The notes: a model not told the origin generated them from the letters alone. 64,000 bases of DNA from JAFHCF01 sp048497495 (GCA_048497495.1 JAFHCF010000162.1:1-64000), one strand, 5' to 3'. Shown: positions 16,345 to 24,968, counted from the first letter of the stretch. Made by a program: numbers and translations.

Positions 16345-17438
16345 CGCGCCCCAAACTCGAACTGGTCGGCCTGAAGAAGGAATTCTCCGACGGCTCGGTC
16401 GCGGCGGTCGACGGCGTCGATCTCACCGTCGCGGTCGGCGAGACGGTCGCCCTGCTCGGCCCCTCGGGCTGTGGCAAGTCGACGACGCTCAACATGATCG
16501 TCGGGCTCGAGGAGCCGACCGATGGCGAGATCCTGGTCGACGGTCGTTCGGTGGTCGGGGTGCCCCCGGGCAAGCGCAACATCGGCCTCGTCTTCCAGGA
16601 CTATGCCGTCTTCACCCACATGAGCGTCGGCGAGAATCTCGCCTTCGGCCTGAAGATACGCGGCCTCGGCCGCGCCGAGATCGATCGCGCCGTCGCCGAG
16701 GTCGCCGAAATGCTCGGCATGGGCGACCGATTGAAGGCACGGGCTCGCGATCTCGGCGGCTCGGAACTGCAGCGCGTCGCCATCGGTCGCACGCTGGTGA
16801 CACGGCCGGCTCTCCTGCTCCTCGACGAGCCGCTCTCCAACCTCGAGGCCGCCGCGCGCCAGGCGATGCGCCGCGAACTGCGTCGCCTGCAGAAGGAGAT
16901 CGGGCTGACCATCGTCTATGTCACCCACGACCAGATCGAGGCGCTGTCGCTCGCCGATCGGATCGCGGTGATGAGCGCCGGCAAGCTGCGCCAAGTGGCG
17001 CCGACCGCCGAGATCTACGATCGGCCCGACCACCTCTTCGTCGCCGGTTTCCTCGGCTCGCCGCCGATGAACCTCTTGCGCGGCACCATCACCGGCCCGC
17101 TCGAGGCGCCGGTCTTCGGTCGCGGCGCCTTCCACCTGCCGATCGACACGGCGGCGGCGAGCATCGATCGCGACGGGGCCTCCGAGGTCGTCCTCGGCAT
17201 CCGCCCGGAAGCGATCCGCCTCGCCCCGACGAGCGAGGCGACACTGCGCGGCCGGGCCGTGCTGGTCGAGCCGCGCGGGCCCGAGGCCGTCGTCACCGTC
17301 GAGGCGGCCGGGGCGCGGTTCAAGGCGCTGGTGCCGACCATCGGCTGCCCGCCGGAAGCCGCCGAGGTGGGCGTGGTGATCGATCCGCGGTGCATCGTCC
17401 TGTTCAGCGGCGAGACCGGCCGCCGGCTGGTCGCCTGA
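16341..17438 (+). CDS. ABC transporter ATPase 1 (UgpC/MalK type, altered signature motif)
   Basis: Nucleotide-binding subunit of 365 residues with a C-terminal regulatory (TOBE) region. Walker A (GPSGCGKSTT), Q-loop (LVFQDYAVF), Walker B (LLLLDEPLSN) and H-loop (VYVTHDQIEA) are normal. The ABC signature, usually LSGGQ, reads LGGSE (DLGGSELQRVAIGRTL). The next gene has the opposite pattern, so the two products probably form a heterodimer with one good and one degenerate ATP site. It overlaps the permease gene by four bases. Confidence 0.88.
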   Translation: MTRPKLELVGLKKEFSDGSVAAVDGVDLTVAVGETVALLGPSGCGKSTTLNMIVGLEEPTDGEILVDGRSVVGVPPGKRNIGLVFQDYAVFTHMSVGENLAFGLKIRGLGRAEIDRAVAEVAEMLGMGDRLKARARDLGGSELQRVAIGRTLVTRPALLLLDEPLSNLEAAARQAMRRELRRLQKEIGLTIVYVTHDQIEALSLADRIAVMSAGKLRQVAPTAEIYDRPDHLFVAGFLGSPPMNLLRGTITGPLEAPVFGRGAFHLPIDTAAASIDRDGASEVVLGIRPEAIRLAPTSEATLRGRAVLVEPRGPEAVVTVEAAGARFKALVPTIGCPPEAAEVGVVIDPRCIVLFSGETGRRLVA

Positions 17439-17463
17439 TCCCACGCGTTGCGGAGACCGCCCC

Positions 17464-18579
17464 ATGATCCCTTCCTCCGGCTCCCCCATGGCGACACCGG
17501 CGTTGCGCGTCGAAGCTCTCACCAAGACCTTCCGCCGGACCCGCGCCCTCGACGACATCGGCTTCCGCGTGCCCGAGGGTTCGCTGACCGTGATCCTCGG
17601 CCCGGCCGGCGCCGGCAAGACGACGACGCTGCGCCTCATCGCCGGCCTCGATCGGCCGGACGACGGTCGCATCCTGATCCGCGATCGCGACGTCGGCGGG
17701 CTCGAGCCCTGCGACCGCGACGTGGCGATGATCTTCGACAATCTGGCGCTCTATCCCGACAAGACCGGCTTCGACAACATCGCCAGCCCTCTGAAGATCC
17801 GTGGCGTCGCGCCGGCCGAGATCCGCGAGCGGGTCGAGGCGATCGCCGCCACGTTGCGGATCGCCCATGTCGGCGGCCGCCTGCCCAAGACCATGTCGGG
17901 GGGCGAGCGCCAGCGCGTCGCCCTCGGGCGGGCACTGGTGCGCGATCCGGCGATCTTCCTCCTCGACGAACCGCTCTCCAGCCTCGACGCCATGCTGCGC
18001 ATCGAGCTGCGCGCCGAGTTGAAACGTCTGCAACGCGAACTCGGGCGCACCTTCCTGATGACCACCCCCGACTTCGCCGAGGCGATGGCGGTCGCCGACA
18101 CCGTGGTGATGCTGCGCGCCGGCCGCATCGTTCAGGTCGCCGCCCCCCAGGCACTCTACGACGATCCCGTCGACCGCGAGGTCGCCCGCTTCGTCGGCAC
18201 GCCCGAAATCAACCTGATCGCGGCCGAAGTCGTCGCCGGCGACGGCGGTCGGGTGCGGCTCGCCGGCGCCCTCCTGCCGATGGCGGGAAGCTTCGCCGCG
18301 CCGCTGCCGGAGGGCACCACCGGCTTCGAGGCCGGCCTCAGACCCGAACACCTGCGGATCGGCGATCCACAGACCGCCCCGATCCGGGCGGCGGTCGTCG
18401 ACGTCGAACCACTCGGCCTGGAATCGACGCTCACGGTCCGCAACGACGAAGCCGACCTCAGGGTGGTGGTCGAGGCCGGTTTCGCCCGGCGCCTCGCCAT
18501 CGGCGAGACCATCGGGCTTTCCCCGAGCGGCGCCCCCTTCCTCGCCTTCGACACCGGCAGCGGTCGCCGCATCGCCTGA
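17464..18579 (+). CDS. ABC transporter ATPase 2 (altered Q-loop and H-loop)
   Basis: Second ATPase, 371 residues, with a C-terminal TOBE-like region. Walker A (GPAGAGKTTT), signature (MSGGERQRVALGRAL) and Walker B (IFLLDEPLSS) are normal. The Q-loop Gln is Asp (AMIFDNLALYP), and the H-loop His is Pro (LMTTPDFAEAMAVAD). It would therefore lend a good signature to ATPase 1 while its own site is weak. ATG 17464 is used; ATG 17488 (MATPALRVEAL) is an equally possible start. Confidence 0.88.
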   Translation: MIPSSGSPMATPALRVEALTKTFRRTRALDDIGFRVPEGSLTVILGPAGAGKTTTLRLIAGLDRPDDGRILIRDRDVGGLEPCDRDVAMIFDNLALYPDKTGFDNIASPLKIRGVAPAEIRERVEAIAATLRIAHVGGRLPKTMSGGERQRVALGRALVRDPAIFLLDEPLSSLDAMLRIELRAELKRLQRELGRTFLMTTPDFAEAMAVADTVVMLRAGRIVQVAAPQALYDDPVDREVARFVGTPEINLIAAEVVAGDGGRVRLAGALLPMAGSFAAPLPEGTTGFEAGLRPEHLRIGDPQTAPIRAAVVDVEPLGLESTLTVRNDEADLRVVVEAGFARRLAIGETIGLSPSGAPFLAFDTGSGRRIA

Positions 18580-18605
18580 GCCGCCTCGATCACGGAGACC
18601 ATCCG

Positions 18606-19331
18606 ATGCGCATCCTCGTCTTCCAACACGTCGCGGTCGAACACCCCGGGATCTTCCGCGAGTTCTGGGCCGAGAGGGGACATGTCTGGGTTCCGGTCGA
18701 GCTCGATGCCGGCGAACCGATCCCCGATCTCGCCGACTTCGACCTGCTCGTCGTCATGGGCGGCCCGATGGACGTCTGGCAGGAGGCGGAGCTTCCCTGG
18801 CTCGTCGCCGAGAAGAAGGCGATCGTCACCTGGGTGCGCGATCTCGGTCGCCCCTATCTCGGCATCTGCCTCGGCCACCAGCTCCTCGCCGAGGCGCTGG
18901 GCGGCAAGGTCGGCCCGATGGCGGCGCCGGAGGTCGGTTTCACCGACGTGACGCTGACGCCGGCCGGCCGCGCCGATCCGCTGCTCGCCGGCTTCCCCGA
19001 GGTGATCGAGACCTTCCAGTGGCACGGCGCCGAGATCACCCGTCTGCCCGAGGGCGCCGTGGTGCTGGCGGCGAACGCCGCCTGTCCGACCCAGGCGATC
19101 CGCTGGGGCCGGCACGCCTGGGGCTTCCAGTATCACGTCGAGATCACGCCCGCGACGGTGCCCGAATGGCAGGTGATCCCGGCCTACGCCGACAGCCTCG
19201 AGGCGGCGCTCGGCCGCGACGAGGCGGCGGCCCTCGAAGCGCGCGTCGGGCCGAAGCTGCCAGCCTTCGGTCGGGCCGCCCGGCGCCTCGACGACAACCT
19301 CGCCGCGATCCTCGCGACCGCGCCGCAATGA
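18606..19331 (+). CDS. Class I glutamine amidotransferase-like protein
   Basis: Cytoplasmic protein of 241 residues with a GATase1 fold. The catalytic triad is present: Cys88 in GICLGHQLL, and His177 and Glu179 in FQYHVEI. No synthetase domain is attached. Single-domain members include hydrolases of gamma-glutamyl compounds (PuuD type) and GuaA-like amidotransferases. Position beside a glutamine synthetase homologue suggests hydrolysis of a gamma-glutamyl amide or supply of ammonia from glutamine. Start is ATG 18606, 26 bases after the ATPase stop. Confidence 0.8.
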   Translation: MRILVFQHVAVEHPGIFREFWAERGHVWVPVELDAGEPIPDLADFDLLVVMGGPMDVWQEAELPWLVAEKKAIVTWVRDLGRPYLGICLGHQLLAEALGGKVGPMAAPEVGFTDVTLTPAGRADPLLAGFPEVIETFQWHGAEITRLPEGAVVLAANAACPTQAIRWGRHAWGFQYHVEITPATVPEWQVIPAYADSLEAALGRDEAAALEARVGPKLPAFGRAARRLDDNLAAILATAPQ

Positions 19332-19398
19332 TCCCGCATCGGCCCACCGCCTTCCGCCTCCGCCCTTCGCGGGCACCGGACACAGTTGGAGACTTGAA

Positions 19399-20784
19399 AT
19401 GACGGCCCTGATCGAAGACACCCCGCAGACCGCCCATGCCCCGCGTCTGACCCTATCGACCCGCGAAGAAGCGGCAGCCTTCGTCGAGAAGGTCAAGGCG
19501 GCCGGTTTCGACCAGTTGCGCTTCGAAATGGCCGACATGGCGGGCATGAGCCGGGGCAAGACCATCCCGATCGGCCATATCGCCGGCTATATGCGCACCG
19601 GGCTCAACCTCTACGGTGGCGCGGTCGCCCTCGACAGTGGCTCGGTGCCGGTCCGGAACTCCGGCTACAACGAGGAGATGAATTACCAGGACTGCGTCAT
19701 GGTGGTCGATCAGGACACGCTGACGCCGGTGCCGTGGCTGGAGAAGACCGGCCGGGTGATCTGCGACACCATGTGGTACGACGGCCGCGCCCAGCTCGCG
19801 GCGCCGCGCATTCTCCTGAAGAAGATGCTCTCGCTCGCCGCCTCGCTCGGCTACACCGTCAAGATGGGCCACGAGTACGAGTTCTACGTGGTCGACGCGG
19901 AGACCAGGGCGCCGATCTTCGGCGGCCAACCGATCTTCGCCACCGCCCGCACCCATCAGGAGCCGGCGATCGAGGAACTGATCCGTGTGCTCGAGGACCA
20001 GGGCATCGACATCATCACCTGGAACGTCGAGCACGGCCCGGGGCAGGTCGAGATCAACTACTCGGCGCTGGACGGCATCGCCGCCGCCGATCGCGCCTTC
20101 GTCTTCAAGAACACCGTCAAGGAATTCCTGAAGAAGCGCGGCCTCCTCGCCACCTTCATGACCAAGCCCTACAAGGGCCTGTCGGGCAGCTGCTCGCACT
20201 TCCACGTCTCGCTGCTCGACCAGAAGACCGGCGACAACATCTTCTTCGACCCGGCCGACCCGGACGGCATGTCGCAGACCTTCAAGAGTTTCATCCAGGG
20301 CGTGCTCGACCATGCCCGCGCCGCCATGGCAGTGTGGAGCCCGACGCCGAATTGCTATCGCCGCATTCGGCCGCATACCTACGCGCCGTCCAACATCTCC
20401 TGGGGCATCCAGGACCGCACCGCCAGCGTCCGCGTCAAGGCGAGCCACGATCAGGCGACCCACATGGAGGTGCGCACACCGGCAGCGCTGTCGAACCCCT
20501 ATCTCACCGCCGCCAGCATCATCGGCTCGGGCCTGCTCGGCGTGATGCAGGGGCGCGAGTTGATGCCTGCGGGTGCCGGCCCGAAGGAGGACGACAGCCG
20601 CTACGCCAAGCTGCCGACCGAGATCGACGACGCGCTCGATGCCTTCGAGTCCGACATGGCGCTGCGCGACATGCTCGGCGAGGAGTTCGTCAAGGTCTAT
20701 CTCGCCATGAAGCGGCAGGAGACGGCCCGTCTGCGCGACGAGATCCCGGCGGCGGAGATCGCCGAGTATTTCGATCTCTACTGA
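19399..20784 (+). CDS. Glutamine synthetase-family ligase (probably gamma-glutamyl amine type)
   Basis: Protein of 461 residues with the glutamine synthetase catalytic fold. Metal and glutamate motifs are seen as HEYEFYVVD, GPGQVEINYSALDG, GSCSHFHVSL and MEVRTPAALSNPYL. The flap motif PGYEAP of classical enzymes, whose Glu acts at the ammonium site, reads PHTYAP (in RRIRPHTYAPSNISWG), and the FDGSS motif is also absent. This argues for an amine or amide substrate rather than ammonia, as in gamma-glutamyl-methylamide or -putrescine synthetases. The substrate is unknown. An amidase gene follows after 9 bases. Confidence 0.8.
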   Translation: MTALIEDTPQTAHAPRLTLSTREEAAAFVEKVKAAGFDQLRFEMADMAGMSRGKTIPIGHIAGYMRTGLNLYGGAVALDSGSVPVRNSGYNEEMNYQDCVMVVDQDTLTPVPWLEKTGRVICDTMWYDGRAQLAAPRILLKKMLSLAASLGYTVKMGHEYEFYVVDAETRAPIFGGQPIFATARTHQEPAIEELIRVLEDQGIDIITWNVEHGPGQVEINYSALDGIAAADRAFVFKNTVKEFLKKRGLLATFMTKPYKGLSGSCSHFHVSLLDQKTGDNIFFDPADPDGMSQTFKSFIQGVLDHARAAMAVWSPTPNCYRRIRPHTYAPSNISWGIQDRTASVRVKASHDQATHMEVRTPAALSNPYLTAASIIGSGLLGVMQGRELMPAGAGPKEDDSRYAKLPTEIDDALDAFESDMALRDMLGEEFVKVYLAMKRQETARLRDEIPAAEIAEYFDLY

Positions 20785-20793
20785 GAGGCGAGC

Positions 20794-22224
20794 ATGTCCG
20801 AACCCGCCGCCGTCCCCGCCGGGCACCCCTCCGACGAGATCGCCTTCCTCGACGCGGCGACGCTCACCGACGCCTTCCGGCGTCGGGTGCTCTCGCCGGT
20901 GGAGGTCGCCGCGGCGCTCGTCGACCGCATCGACGCGATCGATCCGCGGGTCAACGCGATCGTCCACGTCGATCGGGCGACGACGCTCGCCCAGGCGCGT
21001 GCCGCCGAGGCGCGGTGGCGGGCGGGCACGCAGCTGTCGGCCCTCGACGGGGTGCCGGCGACGATCAAGGACCTCTCCCACGTGAAGGGCTGGCCGCGAC
21101 GACGCGGCTCGCTCACCCTCCGCGACGTCGGCCCGAGCGCCGAGGACACGTCCTGTGTGGCGCGTCTGCGCGAGGCCGGCGTCGTCTTCCTCGCCAAGAC
21201 CGCGACGCCGGAGGCCGGCAGCAAGGTGGTGACCCGCAGCCCCGTTCACGGCACCACCACCAACCCTTGGGATCCCGACCGCACCCCCGGCGGCTCGTCG
21301 GGCGGCGCGGCGGCGGCACTGGTCTGCGGCATCGGCCCGCTCGCCGTCGGCTCCGACGGCGCCGGCTCGATCCGCATCCCGGCGTCGTCGACCAACACCT
21401 TCGGCCTGAAGCCGGGCTTCGGCCGCGTCCCGGCCTTTCCGCCCGATATCGACATGCCGATGTCGGTGGTCGGGCCGATGACCCGCACCGTCGCCGACGC
21501 GGGCCTGATGCTCGAGGTGATGAGCCGGCCGGAACCGCGCGATCCCTTCGCCTGGCCGCTCGCCTTCGCGCCCCCGCGCGATCTCGCCGACCCCGATCTC
21601 GCCGATCTCAGCATCGCCGTGTCGCCACGCCTCGGCTGCGCCGCGCCGCTCGTCGACGCCGACGTCGACCGCCTCGTCGGCGAAGCCGGACCGCTCCTGG
21701 CGGACGCCGGGGCGCGGGTCGAGATGGCCGATCCGGTCTGGCCGATCGATCCCTTCGTGCCCTTCCGGATCTTCTGGGAGACCGCCTGCATGGCGACGCT
21801 CGAGGCCGTCGCGCCGGAGCGGCGCGATCTCGTCGATCCGCTGATCCGCGTCGTCGCCGAGGCCGGGCGGAAAGTGTCGGTGCCGGACTATTTCCGCGCC
21901 CTCGAGCAACGGATGGCGCTCGCCGCCGCCGCCAAGGCCTTCTTCGATCGCTTCGACCTGCTGATCGGTCCGGTGATGCCGATCCCGCCCTATGCGGCGG
22001 ATTGCGACACACCGGACGGTTTCGCCGCCGAGGCCTGGGACTGGTGCCCCTACACCCACCCCTGGAACATGACCGGCCAACCGGCGGCCTCCGTTCCCAT
22101 CGGCTTCGTCGACGGTCTGCCGATCGGCGTCCAGATCATCGGGCGGATCGGCGGCGAGGCCGACATCCTGCGCGCCGCGGCGGCGATCGAACGCCGCCGC
22201 CCACTCCATCTGCGGCGGCCGTGA
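20794..22224 (+). CDS. Amidase (amidase-signature family)
   Basis: Hydrolase of 476 residues with the amidase Ser-cisSer-Lys triad: Lys in DGVPATIKDL, cis-Ser in TPGGSSGGAAAA, and nucleophile Ser in DGAGSIRIPAS. Members cleave amides such as indoleacetamide, malonamide, aryl amides or Glu-tRNA amides. As the last gene of the importer operon it probably releases ammonia or an amine from an imported or glutamylated amide. GatA is unlikely because no gatC or gatB is adjacent. Confidence 0.85.
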   Translation: MSEPAAVPAGHPSDEIAFLDAATLTDAFRRRVLSPVEVAAALVDRIDAIDPRVNAIVHVDRATTLAQARAAEARWRAGTQLSALDGVPATIKDLSHVKGWPRRRGSLTLRDVGPSAEDTSCVARLREAGVVFLAKTATPEAGSKVVTRSPVHGTTTNPWDPDRTPGGSSGGAAAALVCGIGPLAVGSDGAGSIRIPASSTNTFGLKPGFGRVPAFPPDIDMPMSVVGPMTRTVADAGLMLEVMSRPEPRDPFAWPLAFAPPRDLADPDLADLSIAVSPRLGCAAPLVDADVDRLVGEAGPLLADAGARVEMADPVWPIDPFVPFRIFWETACMATLEAVAPERRDLVDPLIRVVAEAGRKVSVPDYFRALEQRMALAAAAKAFFDRFDLLIGPVMPIPPYAADCDTPDGFAAEAWDWCPYTHPWNMTGQPAASVPIGFVDGLPIGVQIIGRIGGEADILRAAAAIERRRPLHLRRP

Positions 22225-22232
22225 GAGGGCCC

Positions 22233-22275
22233 GGCGGCGATCCGGACCCGGCTCTTCGTCGGAGCGAACTCTCTT
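22233..22275. repeat. Possible dispersed motif, copy 2
   Basis: The stretch contains GGCGATcCGGA and CTCTTCGTCGGAGCGAACTC, similar to bases 7831-7880. It lies just after the amidase stop. The sequence diverges after the shared part. Confidence 0.35.
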
Positions 22276-22399
22276 AGGCCCGGGCGGGCGTGGCGAAGAG
22301 GAGACCGAGGGCGACGGCGACGGTGAGACGAGACATGGCGGGGACTTTCGGGTTGGTGGAACAGGGTAGGATCGAACCGATCACGGCGGCGCGTTTCAT
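22274..22399 (-). CDS. Small hydrophobic peptide ORF (41 aa)
   Basis: The frame starts 11 bases after the ATPase stop with a strong ribosome-binding site (GAGGAGG). It encodes MKRAAVIGSILPC, a short polar part, then MSRLTVAVALGLLFATPARA and a stop. The last 20 residues look like a signal peptide ending in a signal-peptidase site (ARA) with no mature protein behind it. It could be a real small membrane peptide or the stub of a lost secreted protein. No family is recognised. Confidence 0.3.
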   Translation of the reverse strand: MKRAAVIGSILPCSTNPKVPAMSRLTVAVALGLLFATPARA

Positions 22400-22409
22400 C
22401 TCGGCCTCC

Positions 22410-23138
22410 TCATGGTCCGGCCTCGGCCAGGCCGGCGAGCACCGAGGCGATCTCGGGGCGCCGCGACAGGGCCGCCGCCTGCCAGACCTCCGGCAGGCCA
22501 TCGACCGGCATCTGCCCGAAGTCGGCGACGATGCGCCCCGGTCGGCCGGCGAGCACCAGGATGCGATCGGCGAGGCGAACCGCTTCGGTCAGATCGTGGG
22601 TGACGAACAGCGCGGCGACGCCGGTCTCCACCACCCATTCGCGGGTGAGCGCCTGGAGATCGCGGCGCAGGCCGAGATCGAGCGCGGCGAAGGGCTCGTC
22701 GAGTAGGACGAGATCGGGCGCCGTCACGAAGGCACGGGCGACGGCGACGCGGGCCTTCATGCCACCGGAGAGTTCGGCCGGTCGCTTGGCGAGATCCTCG
22801 CGGCGCAGTCCCAGCCTGAGCAGCCAGCGCTCGGCCTCCGGACGCGCCTCGCGGCGACGGATGCCGATCGCCTCGAGCGGCAACCCGGCATTGTCGAGGG
22901 CGCTCTCCCACGGCAGCAGGCGCGGATCCTGAAAGACCATGGCGCAGCGATGCGCGCCGTTGACGACGCGCCCGCTCGCCGGCGTCAGCAGACCGGCGGC
23001 GAGACGCAGGATGGTCGACTTGCCGGTTCCCGACGGCCCGACCAACACCGCCAACCGTCGGGCCTCGACGGCGAAGCTCGTCGCGTCGAGGATTCGGGTG
23101 GCGCCGGCATTCCACGAGACGGTGTCGAAGGTCAGCAT
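22410..23138 (-). CDS. NitT/TauT-type ABC transporter, ATP-binding subunit
   Basis: ATPase of 242 residues with Walker A (GPSGTGKSTI), Q-loop (MVFQDPRLLPW, typical of the SsuB/TauB/NrtD group), signature (LSGGMKARVAVARA), Walker B (LVLLDEPFAA) and H-loop (LFVTHDLTEA). Its start overlaps the permease stop (TGATG on the minus strand). It is the last conserved gene of the operon 24968-22410. The operon neighbours a molybdenum accessory gene and ModE. Confidence 0.88.
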   Translation of the reverse strand: MLTFDTVSWNAGATRILDATSFAVEARRLAVLVGPSGTGKSTILRLAAGLLTPASGRVVNGAHRCAMVFQDPRLLPWESALDNAGLPLEAIGIRRREARPEAERWLLRLGLRREDLAKRPAELSGGMKARVAVARAFVTAPDLVLLDEPFAALDLGLRRDLQALTREWVVETGVAALFVTHDLTEAVRLADRILVLAGRPGRIVADFGQMPVDGLPEVWQAAALSRRPEIASVLAGLAEAGP

Positions 23139-23971
23139 CACGGGCTTTCCTTCATCACGGCTATTCCGACGCAGGACGGCGGCGCCACCGGGCGCGGCCG
23201 GCCGCTTCCGCGCTCGGTATTGCCGGCGATCCAGCGCCGCACCGGGCCGAGCAGGGCGGCGTCGGTGATCAGCAGGACGATCACCACGAGGACGATCCAG
23301 GCCATCGCCTCCGCGAGATCGAGATGGGCGCGCGCCGCCGCGAAGGCGCCGCCGATGCCGCTGCCGTCGCCGAGCACTTCGGCGGTGAGAGCGACCTTCC
23401 AGGAGATGGCGAAGGCGGTGGAGAGCGCCGGAGCGACGTGGACGGCGAGTTCGGGCAGCATCAGGCGGGTGAAGCGGGCCCGCCGCGGCAGGCGGAAGGC
23501 GGTCGCCATCTCCACCAGGGCCGGGTCGCGGGCGCGCACCCCCTGCAACGTCGCGGCGAAGACGATCGGCGCGGCGGTGATGGTCACGGTGAAGAGCGGC
23601 GCGGCGAGCCCGGTTCCGAACCACAGGAAGGCGAGGACGATCCAGGCGACCGGCGGCACGCCGAGGATCGCCGTGACGCTCGGTGTGAGTACCGCGCCGA
23701 TCGCTCGGACCGAGCCGCCGAGCAGGCCGATGGCGAAGCCGAGCGCCGCGCCGAGCACCGCTCCGCCGACCGCATGCAGCAGGGTCACGCCCAAGGCGCG
23801 GAACGCCGCGCCGGCGGCGACGATGCGGACGAAGGCCTCGCCGGTCTCCGTCAGCGAGGGGAGGACGAAGGGTCCCGACGCGCGGTTCACCCAACTCCAG
23901 CCGACGGCGAGGCAGGCGAGCCCGAGCGCCCCCCAGACGAAATCTCGCGATGGCGCGCGACCCGAGGCCAT
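23138..23971 (-). CDS. NitT/TauT-type ABC transporter, permease
   Basis: Inner-membrane permease of 277 residues with multiple hydrophobic segments. The EAA-like loop region (VEMATAFRLPRRARFTRLML) fits the SsuC/TauC family. The start MASGRAPSRDF leaves four bases after the binding-protein stop; a longer frame to 24016 would overlap that gene. Members import sulfonates, nitrate, taurine or pyrimidine precursors; the ligand here is unknown. Confidence 0.85.
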   Translation of the reverse strand: MASGRAPSRDFVWGALGLACLAVGWSWVNRASGPFVLPSLTETGEAFVRIVAAGAAFRALGVTLLHAVGGAVLGAALGFAIGLLGGSVRAIGAVLTPSVTAILGVPPVAWIVLAFLWFGTGLAAPLFTVTITAAPIVFAATLQGVRARDPALVEMATAFRLPRRARFTRLMLPELAVHVAPALSTAFAISWKVALTAEVLGDGSGIGGAFAAARAHLDLAEAMAWIVLVVIVLLITDAALLGPVRRWIAGNTERGSGRPRPVAPPSCVGIAVMKESP

Positions 23972-23975
23972 GGCG

Positions 23976-24968
23976 TCACAGATCCAGATAGAAGTCGTCG
24001 GGCGGCAGGCGGCCACCGACCGCCGCCGGCTCGAGATCGAGCAACGCCGAATAGAAGGTCTCCAACTCGTTCTTCATCGCCCGCGCCGAGACGACGTCGA
24101 TGTTGAACTCGGGGAAGGCCTTCTCGAAGATCTGCGGCCGCATCTCCATGGTGCGCGCGGCGAGGGCGGCCGCCGCGGCCGGATCGGCGAAGACACGATT
24201 CTTGGCCGGCACGAGACCGGCCTTCAGCGCCGCGATCAGTTCGGGAGCCTCGTCGAGAAGGCTCGCATGCAGGGCGATGCCCGCCATCGGAATGCGCCTG
24301 CTGCCCTTGTGGCGGCCCCAGAGCTCGGTCAGGTCGAAGGCCCGGCGCAGGGTTCGCCCCTGGCTCGCCGCCATCATGATCGCCGCGGTGGCCGGCGGCT
24401 CGGAGAGGACGGCGGTCGTCGCCTTGCCGGCGGCGAGGAGTTGCGCGGCCTCGGCCGGGGTCTGGACATAGCTCAGGCTCATGTCCTTCTCCGGGTTCAT
24501 ACCTTCCATCTTGGCGATCGCCCGGAACGTCAGGTCGGGCATGTCGTGGCGGAAGAAGCCGAGCACCGGCTTGCCGGCGAGGTCGCGGAAGTCGCGGATG
24601 GACTCGTCGCTGGTGACCACCGAGAGATGCCCCATGCCGAGCAGGCAGAGCATCTTCAGCGGCATGCCGCGCGCCGCCAGGTTGGCGGGAACGTGCGAGG
24701 GGGTGGAGAAGAGCCTGGTGCGTCCGGAGACGATGCCGGCCCTGAGATCGTCGGTGGTCCGCCACAGCCGGAAGGTCGCCCCGGGCGCGGCACCGGCCAG
24801 AGCACCGGAGAAGATCAGGTCGACCAGGACGATGGTCGAACCGTTGGGCGCTCCGAGGATTTCGAGGCCGGACTGCGGCGCGGCGAAGGCGGGGGTGCGA
24901 GATAGGCCACCGGCCGCGCAGGCGGCGGCGCCGATGAGAACCCGGCGGCGATCGAAGGTGATGGGCAC
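23976..24968 (-). CDS. NitT/TauT-type ABC transporter, periplasmic binding protein
   Basis: Protein of 330 residues in the SsuA/TauA/NMT1 fold family. The N-terminus has a twin-arginine-like motif (DRRRVLIGAAACAAGG) and a likely cleavage after AFA. The body contains GFFRHDMPDLTFRAI and AVLSEPPATAAIMMA, and the C-terminus FYSALLDLEP. The ligand is not identified. A ModE-box-like dyad lies 85-108 bases upstream, and molybdenum genes lie beyond it, so molybdate, tungstate or a sulfur compound linked to Mo enzymes is possible. Confidence 0.82.
   Translation of the reverse strand: MPITFDRRRVLIGAAACAAGGLSRTPAFAAPQSGLEILGAPNGSTIVLVDLIFSGALAGAAPGATFRLWRTTDDLRAGIVSGRTRLFSTPSHVPANLAARGMPLKMLCLLGMGHLSVVTSDESIRDFRDLAGKPVLGFFRHDMPDLTFRAIAKMEGMNPEKDMSLSYVQTPAEAAQLLAAGKATTAVLSEPPATAAIMMAASQGRTLRRAFDLTELWGRHKGSRRIPMAGIALHASLLDEAPELIAALKAGLVPAKNRVFADPAAAAALAARTMEMRPQIFEKAFPEFNIDVVSARAMKNELETFYSALLDLEPAAVGGRLPPDDFYLDL

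Noticed and set aside
19453..22209. Open frame of 918 codons antisense to the ligase and amidase genes
   Set aside because: No domain or membrane pattern; both sense genes have intact catalytic motifs.
20794..22224. GatA subunit of Asp/Glu-tRNA amidotransferase
   Set aside because: No gatC or gatB beside it, and it belongs to an importer operon.
22366..22386. Sequence resembling a tRNA T-arm (GGATCGAACC)
   Set aside because: No matching acceptor, D or anticodon arms can be folded around it.
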